DNA of 64,000 nt from Amycolatopsis vastitatis (GCF_002234595.1 NZ_NMUL01000007.1:124001-188000), one strand, 5' to 3'; positions 48,596-57,650 are shown, numbered from the stretch's first letter. Numbers and translations: made by a program. Notes: generated by a model from the sequence alone, not told the origin.

Positions 48596-49572
48596 GTTTG
48601 ACGGGCTTCACCGCGCCCTGGTGGTTCCTGCTGCTGATCGCGGTGGCCGCGGTCGCGGTCGGCTACGTGCTCGCCCAGCGGGCGCGCCGGAAGCGGACCC
48701 TGCGGTTCGCGAACCTGGACCTCCTCGAGAAGGTCGCGCCGAAGAGCCAGGGCTGGGTCCGGCACGTGCCCGCGGTGCTGATCGTGCTGTCGCTGCTGCT
48801 GCTCACCGTGGCGCTGGCCGGGCCGACCGCCGAGCAGAAGGTGCCGCGCAACCGGGCGACCGTGGTGCTGGTGATCGACGTGTCGCTGTCGATGGAGGCG
48901 ACCGACGTCCTCCCGACGCGGCTGCAGGCGGCGCAGGAGGCGGCGACGAGCTTCGCGCGGAACATGACGCCGGGGATCAACCTGGGGCTGATCTCGTTCG
49001 CGGGCACGGCGACGGTGCTGGTCAACCCGACGACGGACCGCAACGGCGTGATCAAGGCGATCGAGAACCTCAAGCTGGCGCAGTCGACGGCGACCGGGGA
49101 AGGCATCTTCGCGGCGCTGCAGTCGATCGAGAGCTTCTCCAGTGTCGTCGGCGGGGCCGACGGACCGCCGCCCGCGCGGATCGTGCTGATGTCCGACGGG
49201 AAGCAGACGGTGCCCGAGGACCTGTACGCGGCCCGCGGCGGCTACACCGCGGCGCAGGCGGCGAAGCAGGCCGGCGTGCCGATTTCGTCGATCTCCTTCG
49301 GCACGACGCACGGCTCGGTCGACATCAACGGCAAGCCCCAGCCGGTGAGCGTGGACGACGAGTCGCTGCGCGAGATCGCCCGGCTGTCCGGTGGCGACTT
49401 CTACAAGGCGGCCAGCGCCGAGGAGCTGAAGAAGGTCTACGGCGACCTCGGCGAGCAGATCGGCTACGAGCTGAAGGACGCCGACGCGAGCAAACCGTGG
49501 GTGGTGGCCGGCACCCTGATCCTCATGATCGGCGCGGCGGCCAGCCTGTTCTACGGGCAGAGACTCCCGTGA
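48592..49572 (+). CDS. VWA-domain membrane protein (BatA-like, Rv1481-like)
   Basis: This 326-residue protein has two N-terminal membrane helices (about residues 8-27 and 55-78), a VWA domain with an intact MIDAS motif DVSLSMEATD, and a final helix near the C-terminus (LILMIGAAASLFYG). VWA domains bind metal-dependent partners. Together with MoxR and DUF58 this is the classic envelope-stress ATPase trio. GTG at 48592 is supported by overlap with the 26-codon frame. Its stop lies 1 base before the minus-strand membrane protein gene. Confidence 0.93.
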   Translation: MSLTGFTAPWWFLLLIAVAAVAVGYVLAQRARRKRTLRFANLDLLEKVAPKSQGWVRHVPAVLIVLSLLLLTVALAGPTAEQKVPRNRATVVLVIDVSLSMEATDVLPTRLQAAQEAATSFARNMTPGINLGLISFAGTATVLVNPTTDRNGVIKAIENLKLAQSTATGEGIFAALQSIESFSSVVGGADGPPPARIVLMSDGKQTVPEDLYAARGGYTAAQAAKQAGVPISSISFGTTHGSVDINGKPQPVSVDDESLREIARLSGGDFYKAASAEELKKVYGDLGEQIGYELKDADASKPWVVAGTLILMIGAAASLFYGQRLP

Positions 49573-49573
49573 C

Positions 49574-50086
49574 TCAGGCTCGGCGGACGCCGTACAGGCT
49601 TCCGCCGAGCAGGGTCACGCCGGAGAGCACGCCGCTGACGAACGGCACCCACGGCAAGGCCGGACCGCCGAGCAGGGCGAGGCCGGTGCCGCCGAGCACG
49701 GTCAGGACCACGCCGACCACGAGGATCGAGCGGGTCTTCCACGCCGACGCCAGCGCGACGAAGTGCAGTCCGACGACCGTGGCGATCCACGCGACGTTGG
49801 CCTGGACCGGCGCGTGGAGAAGGCTCAGCGCGAAGAAGCCGGCGACGAGCAGCACGAGTTCACCGGCGACGACGACCCGGTAGCTCGGCCCGAACATCGG
49901 CCTGTCCTCGAGGGTCGGCCGCCCGCCGGCGCGGACACCGAGAACGACCACGGCCGCGAGCGCCAAGACGGCGAGAGCGCGAAGCACCCAGCCGGCCGCC
50001 GCGGGGAGCGGGTCGCCCGAGTTGACGATGACGAACACGGTACCGAACGCGGCGCCGATGAGCGCCCCCAGGAACTGCTGTCGCAT
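49574..50086 (-). CDS. Uncharacterised small membrane protein
   Basis: This 170-residue protein has about five hydrophobic segments (LGALIGAAFGTVFVIV, VLRALAVLALAAVVVLGV, VVVAGELVLLVAGFFAL, and two more near the C-terminus). No family was recognised. It is the last gene of a minus-strand run that begins at 55345 and follows trmL by 23 bases. It converges on the VWA gene with only one base between stops. Transport and catalytic residues are not obvious. Confidence 0.7.
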   Translation of the reverse strand: MRQQFLGALIGAAFGTVFVIVNSGDPLPAAAGWVLRALAVLALAAVVVLGVRAGGRPTLEDRPMFGPSYRVVVAGELVLLVAGFFALSLLHAPVQANVAWIATVVGLHFVALASAWKTRSILVVGVVLTVLGGTGLALLGGPALPWVPFVSGVLSGVTLLGGSLYGVRRA

Positions 50087-50109
50087 CCGGCGAACCTACC
50101 GGAGGCCGC

Positions 50110-50577
50110 TCACGACCCCGGTGCCGCGAAGCCGTTCTGGCGCCAGGCTTCGTAGACCGTGATGGCCGCGGTGTTGGCGAGGTTGAGCGACCGGCTCGTC
50201 GGCAGCATCGGCAGCCGCACCCGGTCGGTCACTTCGGGCGCTTCCTGGACCGCCGCGGGCAATCCCACGGACTCCGGCCCGAACATCAGGACGTCCCCCG
50301 GCGCGTACGCGACGTCCGTGTACAGCCGCGTCGCCGAAGCGCTGAACGCGTAGACCTTCGCCGGCAGCAGCACTTCCCAGGCCGCGGCCAGCGACGAGTG
50401 GACGTGCAACCGGGCGAGATCGTGGTAGTCGAGCCCGGCGCGGCGCAGCTGCTTGTCCTCCAGGGTGAACCCGAGCGGCTCGACCAGGTGCAGCTCGCAG
50501 CCGGTGTTGGCCGCGAGCCGGATCGCGTTGCCCGTGTTCGGCGGGATTTCCGGCTGGTAGAAGAGAACGCGGAACAC
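50110..50577 (-). CDS. trmL: tRNA (cytidine/uridine-34 2'-O)-methyltransferase
   Basis: This 155-residue SPOUT enzyme methylates the wobble ribose of tRNA-Leu species. The knot motifs are intact: FYQPEIPPNTGNAIRLAANT, FGPESVGLPA and RLPMLPTSRSLNLANTAAI with the SAM-binding NLANT segment. GTG at 50575-50577 is the start, 3 bases after the thioesterase stop. The size matches stand-alone TrmL. It is probably co-transcribed with the thioesterase and the downstream membrane protein. Confidence 0.95.
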   Translation of the reverse strand: MFRVLFYQPEIPPNTGNAIRLAANTGCELHLVEPLGFTLEDKQLRRAGLDYHDLARLHVHSSLAAAWEVLLPAKVYAFSASATRLYTDVAYAPGDVLMFGPESVGLPAAVQEAPEVTDRVRLPMLPTSRSLNLANTAAITVYEAWRQNGFAAPGS

Positions 50578-50580
50578 GGC

Positions 50581-51003
50581 TCAGTCCCCGAGCAGTGTCG
50601 CGTAGGCCTTGCGCACGGCGTCCGGCGGCGCTTCCGGGCGCAGGGTGGCCGGGTCGATGAACACGTACCGGATGGTCGCGGCCGCGACCAGGGTCTCGCC
50701 GCGGTGGATCGCGAAGTCGAAGATCAACGACGTCGTGCCGAGGTGGTTCAGGTACTGGGAAACGACCAGTTCGTCGTCGTAGCGGGCGGGGGCACGGAGC
50801 TTCAGGTTCGCCTCCGCCACCACGACGTCGATGCCGTGCGCCAGGAACTCCTCGTGCGTGCCGAACAGCGCCTTCTCCGCCTCGAAGGAACACATGTCCA
50901 CATAGGCCAGGTAGTGGGCGTTGAAGACGATGCCCTGGCCGTCGCACTCGTGGTAGCGCACGCGCAGCGGCAGCTCGGCGATCGGGCGGCGGGGTTCGGT
51001 CAC
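50581..51003 (-). CDS. Acyl-CoA thioesterase (YbgC/4HBT family)
   Basis: This 140-residue hot-dog-fold thioesterase has the motif RYHECDGQGIVFNAHYLAYVD with the catalytic Asp in CDGQG, followed by FEAEKALFG. It hydrolyses an acyl-CoA to free acid in the cytoplasm; chain preference is unknown. GTG at 51001-51003. It lies 16 bases after the TAXI lipoprotein gene and 3 bases before trmL, so one transcript is possible across the minus-strand run. Confidence 0.88.
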   Translation of the reverse strand: MTEPRRPIAELPLRVRYHECDGQGIVFNAHYLAYVDMCSFEAEKALFGTHEEFLAHGIDVVVAEANLKLRAPARYDDELVVSQYLNHLGTTSLIFDFAIHRGETLVAAATIRYVFIDPATLRPEAPPDAVRKAYATLLGD

Positions 51004-51019
51004 GCAGCCAATCTAGCGC

Positions 51020-51964
51020 TCAGCCGTGCAGCGCCCGGTACGCGGCCGCCGCGCCCGGTTGCAGGGGCACCGGCTGCGTCCCGATCAGCGTCCGCACGTC
51101 GAGGAACTGCGTCCCGACGGCTTCGGCGGGCACCAGGGCGGTGGCGCGTTCGACGAGCAGCCGGACCACGGCCGCGGCGACCTCACCGGGCAGGGACGGC
51201 GAGCAGACGAGCAGGTTCGCGACGCCGATCGTGCCCAGCGCGCCGACCCCGCGGTAGGCCCCGTCGGGCACCTGGACCTGATCGTACACCGGCCCATACG
51301 CGGCGCGCAGCGCGGGTACCACCGAATCCAGGGGCAGGAGCGCGATCGGCGTCGTGCGGGTGAGGTCGGCGAGCTTCGGCGTCGGTACCCCGCCCGACCA
51401 CAGCATGGCGTCGACCCGCCGTCCGGCCAGCGCGCGGACGGCGTCGTCGAACAGCAGGTGCCGGGCGTCGACCGGCACCCCGGCCCGGGCGAACAGGCGC
51501 TCGCCGAGCTGGGCGGCCCCGGAGCCGCCCGCGCCCAGCGACACCGGACGGCCCGCCAGGTCGGCGAGCCGGCGCACCGGCCCGTCGGCCCGGACCACGA
51601 GTTGCAGGTAGTTCTCGTAGACGCGGCCGAGGGCGAGCAGCGGCACCGCCCCGGCGAACGGCGGGCCGCCGCGCAGCGCGGTCTGGGCGACGTCGGCGAG
51701 GACGAGCCCGAGATCGGCCTGCCCCCGCTGCACGAGACCGACGTTGGCGACGCTCGCCTCGGTCGGCACGGCGGTGGCGTGCAGCAGCGGTTCCGCGCGG
51801 TTCAGCTCGGTGGCCAGCAGCTCGGCGAAGGCCAGGTAGAACCCGCCCGGCTCGCCGGCCGCGATGGTCAGCGTCCGTTCCGGGCCCGGGTACCCGGCGC
51901 TCGAGCAGCCGGCCAAGGCCAGGCCGAGACCGCCGAGCAGGGCGGTGCGCCGGGTGAGCGTCAT
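51020..51964 (-). CDS. TAXI-family solute-binding lipoprotein
   Basis: This 314-residue lipoprotein has a twin-arginine-like start (TLTRRTALLGGLGLALAGC) with lipobox LAGC, then the TRAP-associated TAXI domain (TLTIAAGEPGGFYLAFAELL, LVQRGQADLGLVLAD, RLADLAGRPVSLGAGGSG). Such proteins usually bind organic acids such as glutamate for TRAP transporters, but no TRAP membrane genes are near. Its start overlaps the histidine kinase stop by 4 bases, so it more likely serves as ligand receptor for the two-component system or for the adjacent MFS transporter. Confidence 0.9.
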   Translation of the reverse strand: MTLTRRTALLGGLGLALAGCSSAGYPGPERTLTIAAGEPGGFYLAFAELLATELNRAEPLLHATAVPTEASVANVGLVQRGQADLGLVLADVAQTALRGGPPFAGAVPLLALGRVYENYLQLVVRADGPVRRLADLAGRPVSLGAGGSGAAQLGERLFARAGVPVDARHLLFDDAVRALAGRRVDAMLWSGGVPTPKLADLTRTTPIALLPLDSVVPALRAAYGPVYDQVQVPDGAYRGVGALGTIGVANLLVCSPSLPGEVAAAVVRLLVERATALVPAEAVGTQFLDVRTLIGTQPVPLQPGAAAAYRALHG

Positions 51965-53355
51965 CGCGGCACCTCCCGCAGCGGCAGCGTGACACGGGCT
52001 TCGAGCCCGTGGGGGACGGCCTGGCGCAGCTCCAGGACGCCGCCCCGGGTGCGCACCTGCTGGTGCGCGATGGCCAGCCCGAGTCCGGTGCCGCGCGGGG
52101 CGCCTTCGCCGCCGGCGCGCCAGAACCGTTCGGTCGCCCGTGCCCGGTCCTCAGTGGACAGACCGGGCCCGTCGTCGCGGACGACGAGCGTGGCGGTGTC
52201 CGTGCCGGCTTCCCAGCCCGTGGTGATCTTCGCGCCGCGCCCGGCGTAGTGGACGGCGTTGTCCAGCAGGACGTCGAGGATCTGGGCCAGCTCGCCTTCC
52301 GGGCAGCGCACGGTCACCGGCTCGTCGTGGCCGGGCGGCGGCACGATCGCCGAACCGGCGTCTTCGGCGGCCGGCCGCCAGGCGTCGACGCGCTCGGCGA
52401 GCACGGACGCGAGGTCGCACGCCTCGTCCGCGCCCCCGGCGGCGACCCGGGTCGCGGTGCTTTCGGCCAGCGCGAGCGCCAGCAGCCCGTCGAGGAGCTT
52501 TTCGAGGCGTTCGACCTCGGCCACGGTCGCCCGGTAGGTCGTGTCGTCGCCCTCGATCCGCCCGGCCAGGGAGTCGACGCGCAGCCGCAGCGCCGCCATC
52601 GGGTTCCGCAGCTGGTGCGAGGCGTCGGCGACCAGCCGGTGCTGCTGCTCGGCGGCTTCGAGCACGGCCTCGGACATCCGGTTGACCTCGGCGGCCAGTG
52701 ACCGCAGCTCGCGCGGCCCGGCGCGTTCCGGGACGTGCGCGCGGTGCCCGGCGGCCACGGCCAGCACGCCGGTCTCCAGTTCGTGCAGCGGCCGCACCAT
52801 CCACCGGGCCAGCACCACGGCGAGCAGCACGAACACCACCGCGACCAGCAGGGCGCCGGCCCCGATGGTGCTCCACCGGGTGGCGACGTCCGCTGCCGCC
52901 GCCGTCACCGACGCGCGCAGCACGACCACTCCGGACACGCGCGTGCCGGTGCCGACCGGGCGCGCGAAGTACGCGGGTTCGGCCGACCACGGGTCCAGGC
53001 GGTCGACCCGCGGCGCCGGCTCGTTGCGCATCGCCGCCTCCACCAGCGCGTGCACCGCCGCGTCCGCCGCGGTCAGCCCGCCCGCCTGCACCAGCGGGAC
53101 GCGCCGGGCGTCGACGATGACCACGCCTTCGCCGTACAGCTGGGCATAGCGCTCCGCGTCGCCCGCGAGGGTCGCCGGGTCGCGCGTGTCGACGGCCTGC
53201 TGCGCCAGCACCACGAACCGGTCGACGTCGGCGGTGCGGGAGATGACCAGCTGCTGGGTGCGCTGCTCGGCGGTGGCGGTCAGCAGCGGCACGGCGAACG
53301 CGGCGACCACCGCGAGCGCGAGGGCGACCAGGACCACCAGCAGCCGGGTGCGCAC
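51961..53355 (-). CDS. Sensor histidine kinase
   Basis: This 464-residue membrane kinase has helices at residues 5-25 and 162-184 enclosing an extracytoplasmic sensor of about 135 residues. A HAMP-type linker (about 185-235), dimerisation domain with H247 in VADASHQLRNP, and an HATPase_c domain (LLDNAVHYAG, VRDDGPGLS, GTGLGLAIAHQ) follow. It autophosphorylates and passes phosphate to the regulator encoded just upstream. GTG at 53353-53355 lies 3 bases after that gene. The TAXI lipoprotein gene overlaps its stop by 4 bases, suggesting the lipoprotein delivers the signal. Confidence 0.95.
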   Translation of the reverse strand: MRTRLLVVLVALALAVVAAFAVPLLTATAEQRTQQLVISRTADVDRFVVLAQQAVDTRDPATLAGDAERYAQLYGEGVVIVDARRVPLVQAGGLTAADAAVHALVEAAMRNEPAPRVDRLDPWSAEPAYFARPVGTGTRVSGVVVLRASVTAAAADVATRWSTIGAGALLVAVVFVLLAVVLARWMVRPLHELETGVLAVAAGHRAHVPERAGPRELRSLAAEVNRMSEAVLEAAEQQHRLVADASHQLRNPMAALRLRVDSLAGRIEGDDTTYRATVAEVERLEKLLDGLLALALAESTATRVAAGGADEACDLASVLAERVDAWRPAAEDAGSAIVPPPGHDEPVTVRCPEGELAQILDVLLDNAVHYAGRGAKITTGWEAGTDTATLVVRDDGPGLSTEDRARATERFWRAGGEGAPRGTGLGLAIAHQQVRTRGGVLELRQAVPHGLEARVTLPLREVPR

Positions 53356-53358
53356 GGG

Positions 53359-54027
53359 TCAGTCCCGGCCGAGCCGGTAGCCGAAGCCGCGGATCGTGGT
53401 GAGCAGCCCGGGCCGGTCGAGCTTGGCGCGCAGCCCGGTCAGGTGGACGTCGAGCGAGCGGGACACCGCGAGGAAGGCGTCGCCCCAGACCTCGTCCATG
53501 AGCTGCTGGCGGCTGACCGCGGTGCCGGGGCGCGCGGCGAGCACGGCCAGGATCTCGAACTCCTTGGTGGTCAGCCCGACGTCCTGCCCGGCGACCAGGA
53601 CCCGGCGGGCACCGAGGTCGATCTCGACGTCCTCGACGCGCACGACGTCGCCGGCGGGAGCGGTGCGGGCCACCGCGCGCCGCACGACGGCGTCCATCCG
53701 GGCCAGCAGCTCGGCCAGCCGCACCGGCTTCGTCAGGTAGTCGTCCGCGCCGAGCCGGAGCCCGCGCACGACCGAGCGTTCGTCACCGCGGGCGGTCAGC
53801 ACGATCACCGGGACCGGCGAGACGGCCCGGATCTTCCGCAGGACATCCAGGCCGTCGAGGTCGGGCAACCCCAGGTCCAGCAGGACGAGGTCGGCCCCGC
53901 GGTGGTGGTGCAGGGCGTCGGCGCCGCGGCCGACGCTGGTGACGGGATGACCGCGCGCGTGCAGCGACTCGGCGAGCGCGCCGGCCACACCCGCGTCGTC
54001 TTCGACGAGGAGCACGCGCACGGCCAT
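53359..54027 (-). CDS. OmpR/PhoB-type response regulator
   Basis: This 222-residue regulator has a receiver domain (about 1-118) with acidic pocket LLVEDDAG, phosphoacceptor D51 in VLLDLGLPD, and K in YLTKPV. A winged-helix DNA-binding domain follows (about 125-220, with LTTKEFEILAVLAARPG and SRSLDVHLTGLRAKL). ATG at 54025-54027 lies 7 bases after the MFS transporter gene. Target promoters likely include the operon's own. Confidence 0.95.
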   Translation of the reverse strand: MAVRVLLVEDDAGVAGALAESLHARGHPVTSVGRGADALHHHRGADLVLLDLGLPDLDGLDVLRKIRAVSPVPVIVLTARGDERSVVRGLRLGADDYLTKPVRLAELLARMDAVVRRAVARTAPAGDVVRVEDVEIDLGARRVLVAGQDVGLTTKEFEILAVLAARPGTAVSRQQLMDEVWGDAFLAVSRSLDVHLTGLRAKLDRPGLLTTIRGFGYRLGRD

Positions 54028-54034
54028 CCCCCTG

Positions 54035-55345
54035 TCAGCGCTCTTCCAGCTCGGAGGTCTTCGAGGTTTCCCGCATTGTGCCGTAGACGATCAGGGAGAC
54101 CAGGACACAGCCCGCGACGTACCAGAAGAACACCGTCTCGTGCCCGGCGCTCTTCAGCGCCTGCGCGATGAGCTCCGCCGTGCCGCCGAAGATCGCCACG
54201 GTCAGCGCGTACGGCAGCCCGACGCCGAGCGCGCGGATCTTCGTCGGGAACAGCTCGGCCTTCACGATCGCGTTGATCGAGGTGTACCCGGCGACGATCA
54301 CCAGTCCGGCCAGCACGAGGAAGAACGCGCCGACGGGGTTGCGGGTCGAGCCCATCACCGTCATCAGCGGAACGGTGAGCAGGGTGCCGCCGATGCCGAA
54401 GAACAGCAGCAGCGGGCGGCGGCCGATCCGGTCGGACAGCTTGCCGGCCAGGGGCTGCAGGATCGCCGCGAGCAGGATCGCGCAGAACAGCACGATGGTG
54501 ACCTGCCGGCGCGGGATGTGCGCGGTGTTCTCCAGGAACTTCTGGCTGTAGGTGGCGAAGGTGTAGAAGCCGACCGTGCCGCCGAGGGTCAGGCCGACGA
54601 CGAGCGCGATCTCCTTGGGGTACTTGGCCAGCGCGCGCAGCGTGCCGCGTTCGCCCTGGTTTTCCTCCGCCTCGCGCTGGTAGCTCTCGGACTCGTCCAT
54701 GCCCCGGCGCAGCCACATGACGGTGAGCGCGGCGATCGTGCCGACGACGAAGGCGATCCGCCAGCCCCACGACGTCAGCTGCTGCTCGGTGAGGAGCGCC
54801 TGCAGGATCAGCTGGAGACCCAGCGCCAGCAGCTGCCCGCCGTAGAGCGTCACGTACTGGAAGCTCGAGTAGAAGCCGCGCTTGCCGGGAGTGGCCACTT
54901 CGGACAAATAGGTCGCCGAGGTGGAGTACTCGCCGCCCACCGACAGGCCCTGGATCAGCCGGGCGGTCAGCAGCAGGATCGGCGCGGCGATCCCGATCGT
55001 GTGGTAGCTCGGCGTGACGGCGATGAGCAGCGAGCCGCCCGCCATCAGCGTCACCGAGAGAACCAGCGCGCTGCGGCGGCCGAACCGGTCGGCGAAGCGC
55101 CCGAGCATCCACCCGCCCAGCGGCCGCATGAGGAACCCGACGGCGAAGACGGCGGCGGTCCCGAGGAACGCGGCCGTGGTGTCGGTCGTCGGGAAGAAGG
55201 ACTTGGCGAAGTACGTGGTGAACGCCGCATAGGCGTACCAGTCGTACCACTCGATCAAGTTGCCGATCGAGCCGCGCAGCACGTTGCCGATAACGCGTTT
55301 CTCGCTCACGCCGGCGGCTTCGGCGCCGCTGATCCGGGTTGTCAT
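54035..55345 (-). CDS. MFS transporter, metabolite:H+ symporter family
   Basis: This 436-residue transporter has 12 predicted helices of the MHS type (KgtP/ProP/ShiA). The N-terminal motif GNLIEWYDWYAYAAFTTYFA and the loop RPLGGWMLGRFADRFGRR are typical. Substrates in the family are dicarboxylates, shikimate, proline or betaine. It is the first gene of the operon transporter - response regulator - kinase - TAXI lipoprotein, so an organic acid sensed by that system is a reasonable guess. AGGAGG lies just upstream within an 88-base segment that is duplicated at 56728-56815. Confidence 0.92.
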   Translation of the reverse strand: MTTRISGAEAAGVSEKRVIGNVLRGSIGNLIEWYDWYAYAAFTTYFAKSFFPTTDTTAAFLGTAAVFAVGFLMRPLGGWMLGRFADRFGRRSALVLSVTLMAGGSLLIAVTPSYHTIGIAAPILLLTARLIQGLSVGGEYSTSATYLSEVATPGKRGFYSSFQYVTLYGGQLLALGLQLILQALLTEQQLTSWGWRIAFVVGTIAALTVMWLRRGMDESESYQREAEENQGERGTLRALAKYPKEIALVVGLTLGGTVGFYTFATYSQKFLENTAHIPRRQVTIVLFCAILLAAILQPLAGKLSDRIGRRPLLLFFGIGGTLLTVPLMTVMGSTRNPVGAFFLVLAGLVIVAGYTSINAIVKAELFPTKIRALGVGLPYALTVAIFGGTAELIAQALKSAGHETVFFWYVAGCVLVSLIVYGTMRETSKTSELEER

Positions 55346-55433
55346 CGTCGACCTCCTGTGTTGCGACTCACGGTGACCAACCAGCGGGTAACCAGCAAGG
55401 TCGGGAGGCAGTTCCTTACACCCGCTTAGGACG
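55346..55433. repeat. 88-bp direct repeat, copy 1 (leader of the MFS gene)
   Basis: This copy begins at the base next to the MFS start codon and includes its ribosome site (AGGAGG read on the minus strand). It matches 56728-56815 in 87 of 88 bases (a single T/A change near CCTTACACC). The copies are in the same orientation, 1382 bases apart. Confidence 0.95.
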
Positions 55434-55496
55434 ATGACGTTCGCCTGGGCAGCACTGGACCGCGGACGTTCGTTTCTGGCGAATGAAACTGCGCGG

Positions 55497-56258
55497 CTAG
55501 CCGGCAGGCCACTCGTACGACAGCTCGTACCGGTCGGCGGCGAGCACCATGTCGTTCATCTCCAGCGGTGTTCCTTCGACGTCATAAGCGACGCGGGTGA
55601 CGGTGATGACCGGGACACCTCCGGCAAGCTGGAGTTGCGTTGCCTCGGCGGGGGTCGGCATCCGCGCGCCGACGTGCTCGGCGAACGAGCCGATGGTCCG
55701 GCCCGCCTCTTCCAGCCGCGCGTAGGTACCGCCCGGTCCGGTGTCGGCGTCCTCGATGGCGGTGCCGCGCGTCAGCTCACGCGGGAGGCGTGACACCGCA
55801 AGTTGGATCACGAGCCCGTCGGCACGCATCACGCGGTCGCGGACGGTGACCTCGGTCCCTTCGTCGATGGCGAGATGGCCGGCTACGCGTGCGTCGGCCG
55901 GCTCGAAGCCGATCTTGACCGAGGTCGACGGCGCGAAGCCGCCGGCTGCGGCATCGGCAAGGAACGCGCCGCGATTGCGCTCGCGTGCGTCGCGGGACAA
56001 TCGCGACCGGGCGACCCGCTGAATGCTGGCAGGCGGGCGCACGAAGACGCCGCGTCCGTGCTCTGAGGTGACCAGGCCTTCGCCGCGCAGCACGTCGACG
56101 GCTTCGCGGATCGTTGGACGCGAGACGCCGTACGTCCCGACGAGGTCGTGTTCGCTGGGCAACTTCGCGCCGGGTGCGAACCGGCCGGAGACGATCTTCT
56201 CGCGGAGATCGGCCGCGACCTGGCGAAAGGCTGGGACTCCACTTGTTCGATCGACCAT
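55497..56258 (-). CDS. GntR/HutC-family regulator with UTRA domain
   Basis: This 253-residue regulator has an N-terminal winged helix (FRQVAADLREKIVSGRFAPG, then DLVGTYGVSRPTIREAVDVL and GRGVFVRPPA) and a UTRA ligand-binding domain (about 95-245). ATG at 56256-56258. A perfect 18-bp palindrome, AACTTGTCTTGACAAGTT, lies 23 bases upstream and is its likely operator. GntR/KorSA-type regulators with a small zinc-finger gene are common at the regulatory end of actinomycete integrative elements. Here they sit between 88-bp repeats. Confidence 0.93.
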   Translation of the reverse strand: MVDRTSGVPAFRQVAADLREKIVSGRFAPGAKLPSEHDLVGTYGVSRPTIREAVDVLRGEGLVTSEHGRGVFVRPPASIQRVARSRLSRDARERNRGAFLADAAAGGFAPSTSVKIGFEPADARVAGHLAIDEGTEVTVRDRVMRADGLVIQLAVSRLPRELTRGTAIEDADTGPGGTYARLEEAGRTIGSFAEHVGARMPTPAEATQLQLAGGVPVITVTRVAYDVEGTPLEMNDMVLAADRYELSYEWPAG

Positions 56259-56280
56259 GTCCCTTATTCTCCCACTTGCT

Positions 56281-56298
56281 AACTTGTCTTGACAAGTT
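56281..56298. promoter_or_regulatory. Perfect operator palindrome for the GntR regulator
   Basis: AACTTGTC-TT-GACAAGTT is symmetrical in all 16 arm positions, and a further half-site, TTGTCAAGAC, occurs at about 56321-56330. It lies between the divergent GntR and zinc-finger genes and so can control both. Confidence 0.75.
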
Positions 56299-56354
56299 GG
56301 CAGAGGGGTGCCACCGTCAGTTGTCAAGACGTCATGATGAGTAGCGGTGGGCGG

Positions 56355-56612
56355 ATGATGACAGCTGTGATTCACATCGACCCGGAGGCGATCCATCCGG
56401 TTGTCGAGGGGGAGTGGCATCGGACCCGGCTGACGGGGATTCCCGCACCGGGGCAAGGCATCACCATGCTGTGCGGTCTCGCCGCGGTCGCCGAGTTCCG
56501 CCCGCTGTCGGACCGTCGGGCGCACGGTGTGCCACATCAGTGTCGGCGCTGCGAGGCGATCTACCGCCGAGAGCACGGCATCGCGCCGAGTCCGGTCAGG
56601 CGGAGATCGTGA
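56355..56612 (+). CDS. Small zinc-finger protein
   Basis: This protein of about 85 residues has a C-terminal metal-binding cluster (HQCRRCEAIYRREHG, plus an earlier MLCGL cysteine and His residues), like the short zinc-finger proteins frequent in Pseudonocardiaceae near integrative elements. The start is uncertain: ATG at 56355 or 56358 lies behind GGTGGGCGG, and others at 56334/56337 lack a ribosome site. It is divergent from the GntR gene and shares its operator. Its stop (56610-56612) overlaps the next tiny frame. Confidence 0.65.
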   Translation: MMTAVIHIDPEAIHPVVEGEWHRTRLTGIPAPGQGITMLCGLAAVAEFRPLSDRRAHGVPHQCRRCEAIYRREHGIAPSPVRRRS

Positions 56613-56692
56613 TGGGCTGGTGGATCCGCGACGACGGCACAGAGATCGTCGAGAACGAAGACGGCGAGTTGATCACGGAGGATGAGCCGTGA
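56612..56692 (+). CDS. Possible 26-residue acidic peptide
   Basis: ATG at 56612 shares its A with the stop of the zinc-finger gene (TGATG), a typical coupling arrangement. The peptide begins MGWWIRDDG and is followed by an acidic tail (ENEDGELITEDEP). No family was recognised. A further GTG at 56690 overlaps its stop and opens a 40-codon frame that runs into copy 2 of the 88-bp repeat. That frame is probably a remnant. The acidic, short nature could suit a DNA-mimic or regulatory peptide, which is speculation. Confidence 0.4.
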   Translation: MGWWIRDDGTEIVENEDGELITEDEP

Positions 56693-56727
56693 CTCTCGGT
56701 GGTCTGTGTTCGTCTTCAGCGGCGTGC

Positions 56728-56815
56728 CGTCGACCTCCTGTGTTGCGACTCACGGTGACCAACCAGCGGGTAACCAGCAAGGTCGGGAGGCAGTTCCTAA
56801 CACCCGCTTAGGACG
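56728..56815. repeat. 88-bp direct repeat, copy 2
   Basis: Second copy of the MFS leader segment, in the same orientation, with one substitution. It ends about 97 bases before the fabG start codon and bounds the GntR/zinc-finger cassette on the right. Confidence 0.95.
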
Positions 56816-56847
56816 GTCGCGGGCACCCGCGGGCGCGGGTGCGCGAC
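56816..56847. terminator. GC-rich hairpin before fabG
   Basis: GTCGC...GCACCCGC (56816-56830) pairs with GCGGGTGC...GCGAC (56834-56847) with a two-base bulge. It starts directly after copy 2 of the 88-bp repeat and could isolate fabG from upstream transcription. Confidence 0.5.
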
Positions 56848-56866
56848 CCGGCGGCGCTGCCGATAA

Positions 56867-57616
<750 letters not shown>

Positions 57617-57650
57617 TTCCCGTATCACCCGAACAAGACTTGGAGGACCC

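Noticed and set aside
55346..55433. tRNA gene as the origin of the 88-bp repeat (usual attachment site of actinomycete elements)
   Set aside because: Neither strand folds into a cloverleaf or contains a T-loop GGTTCGA-type word.
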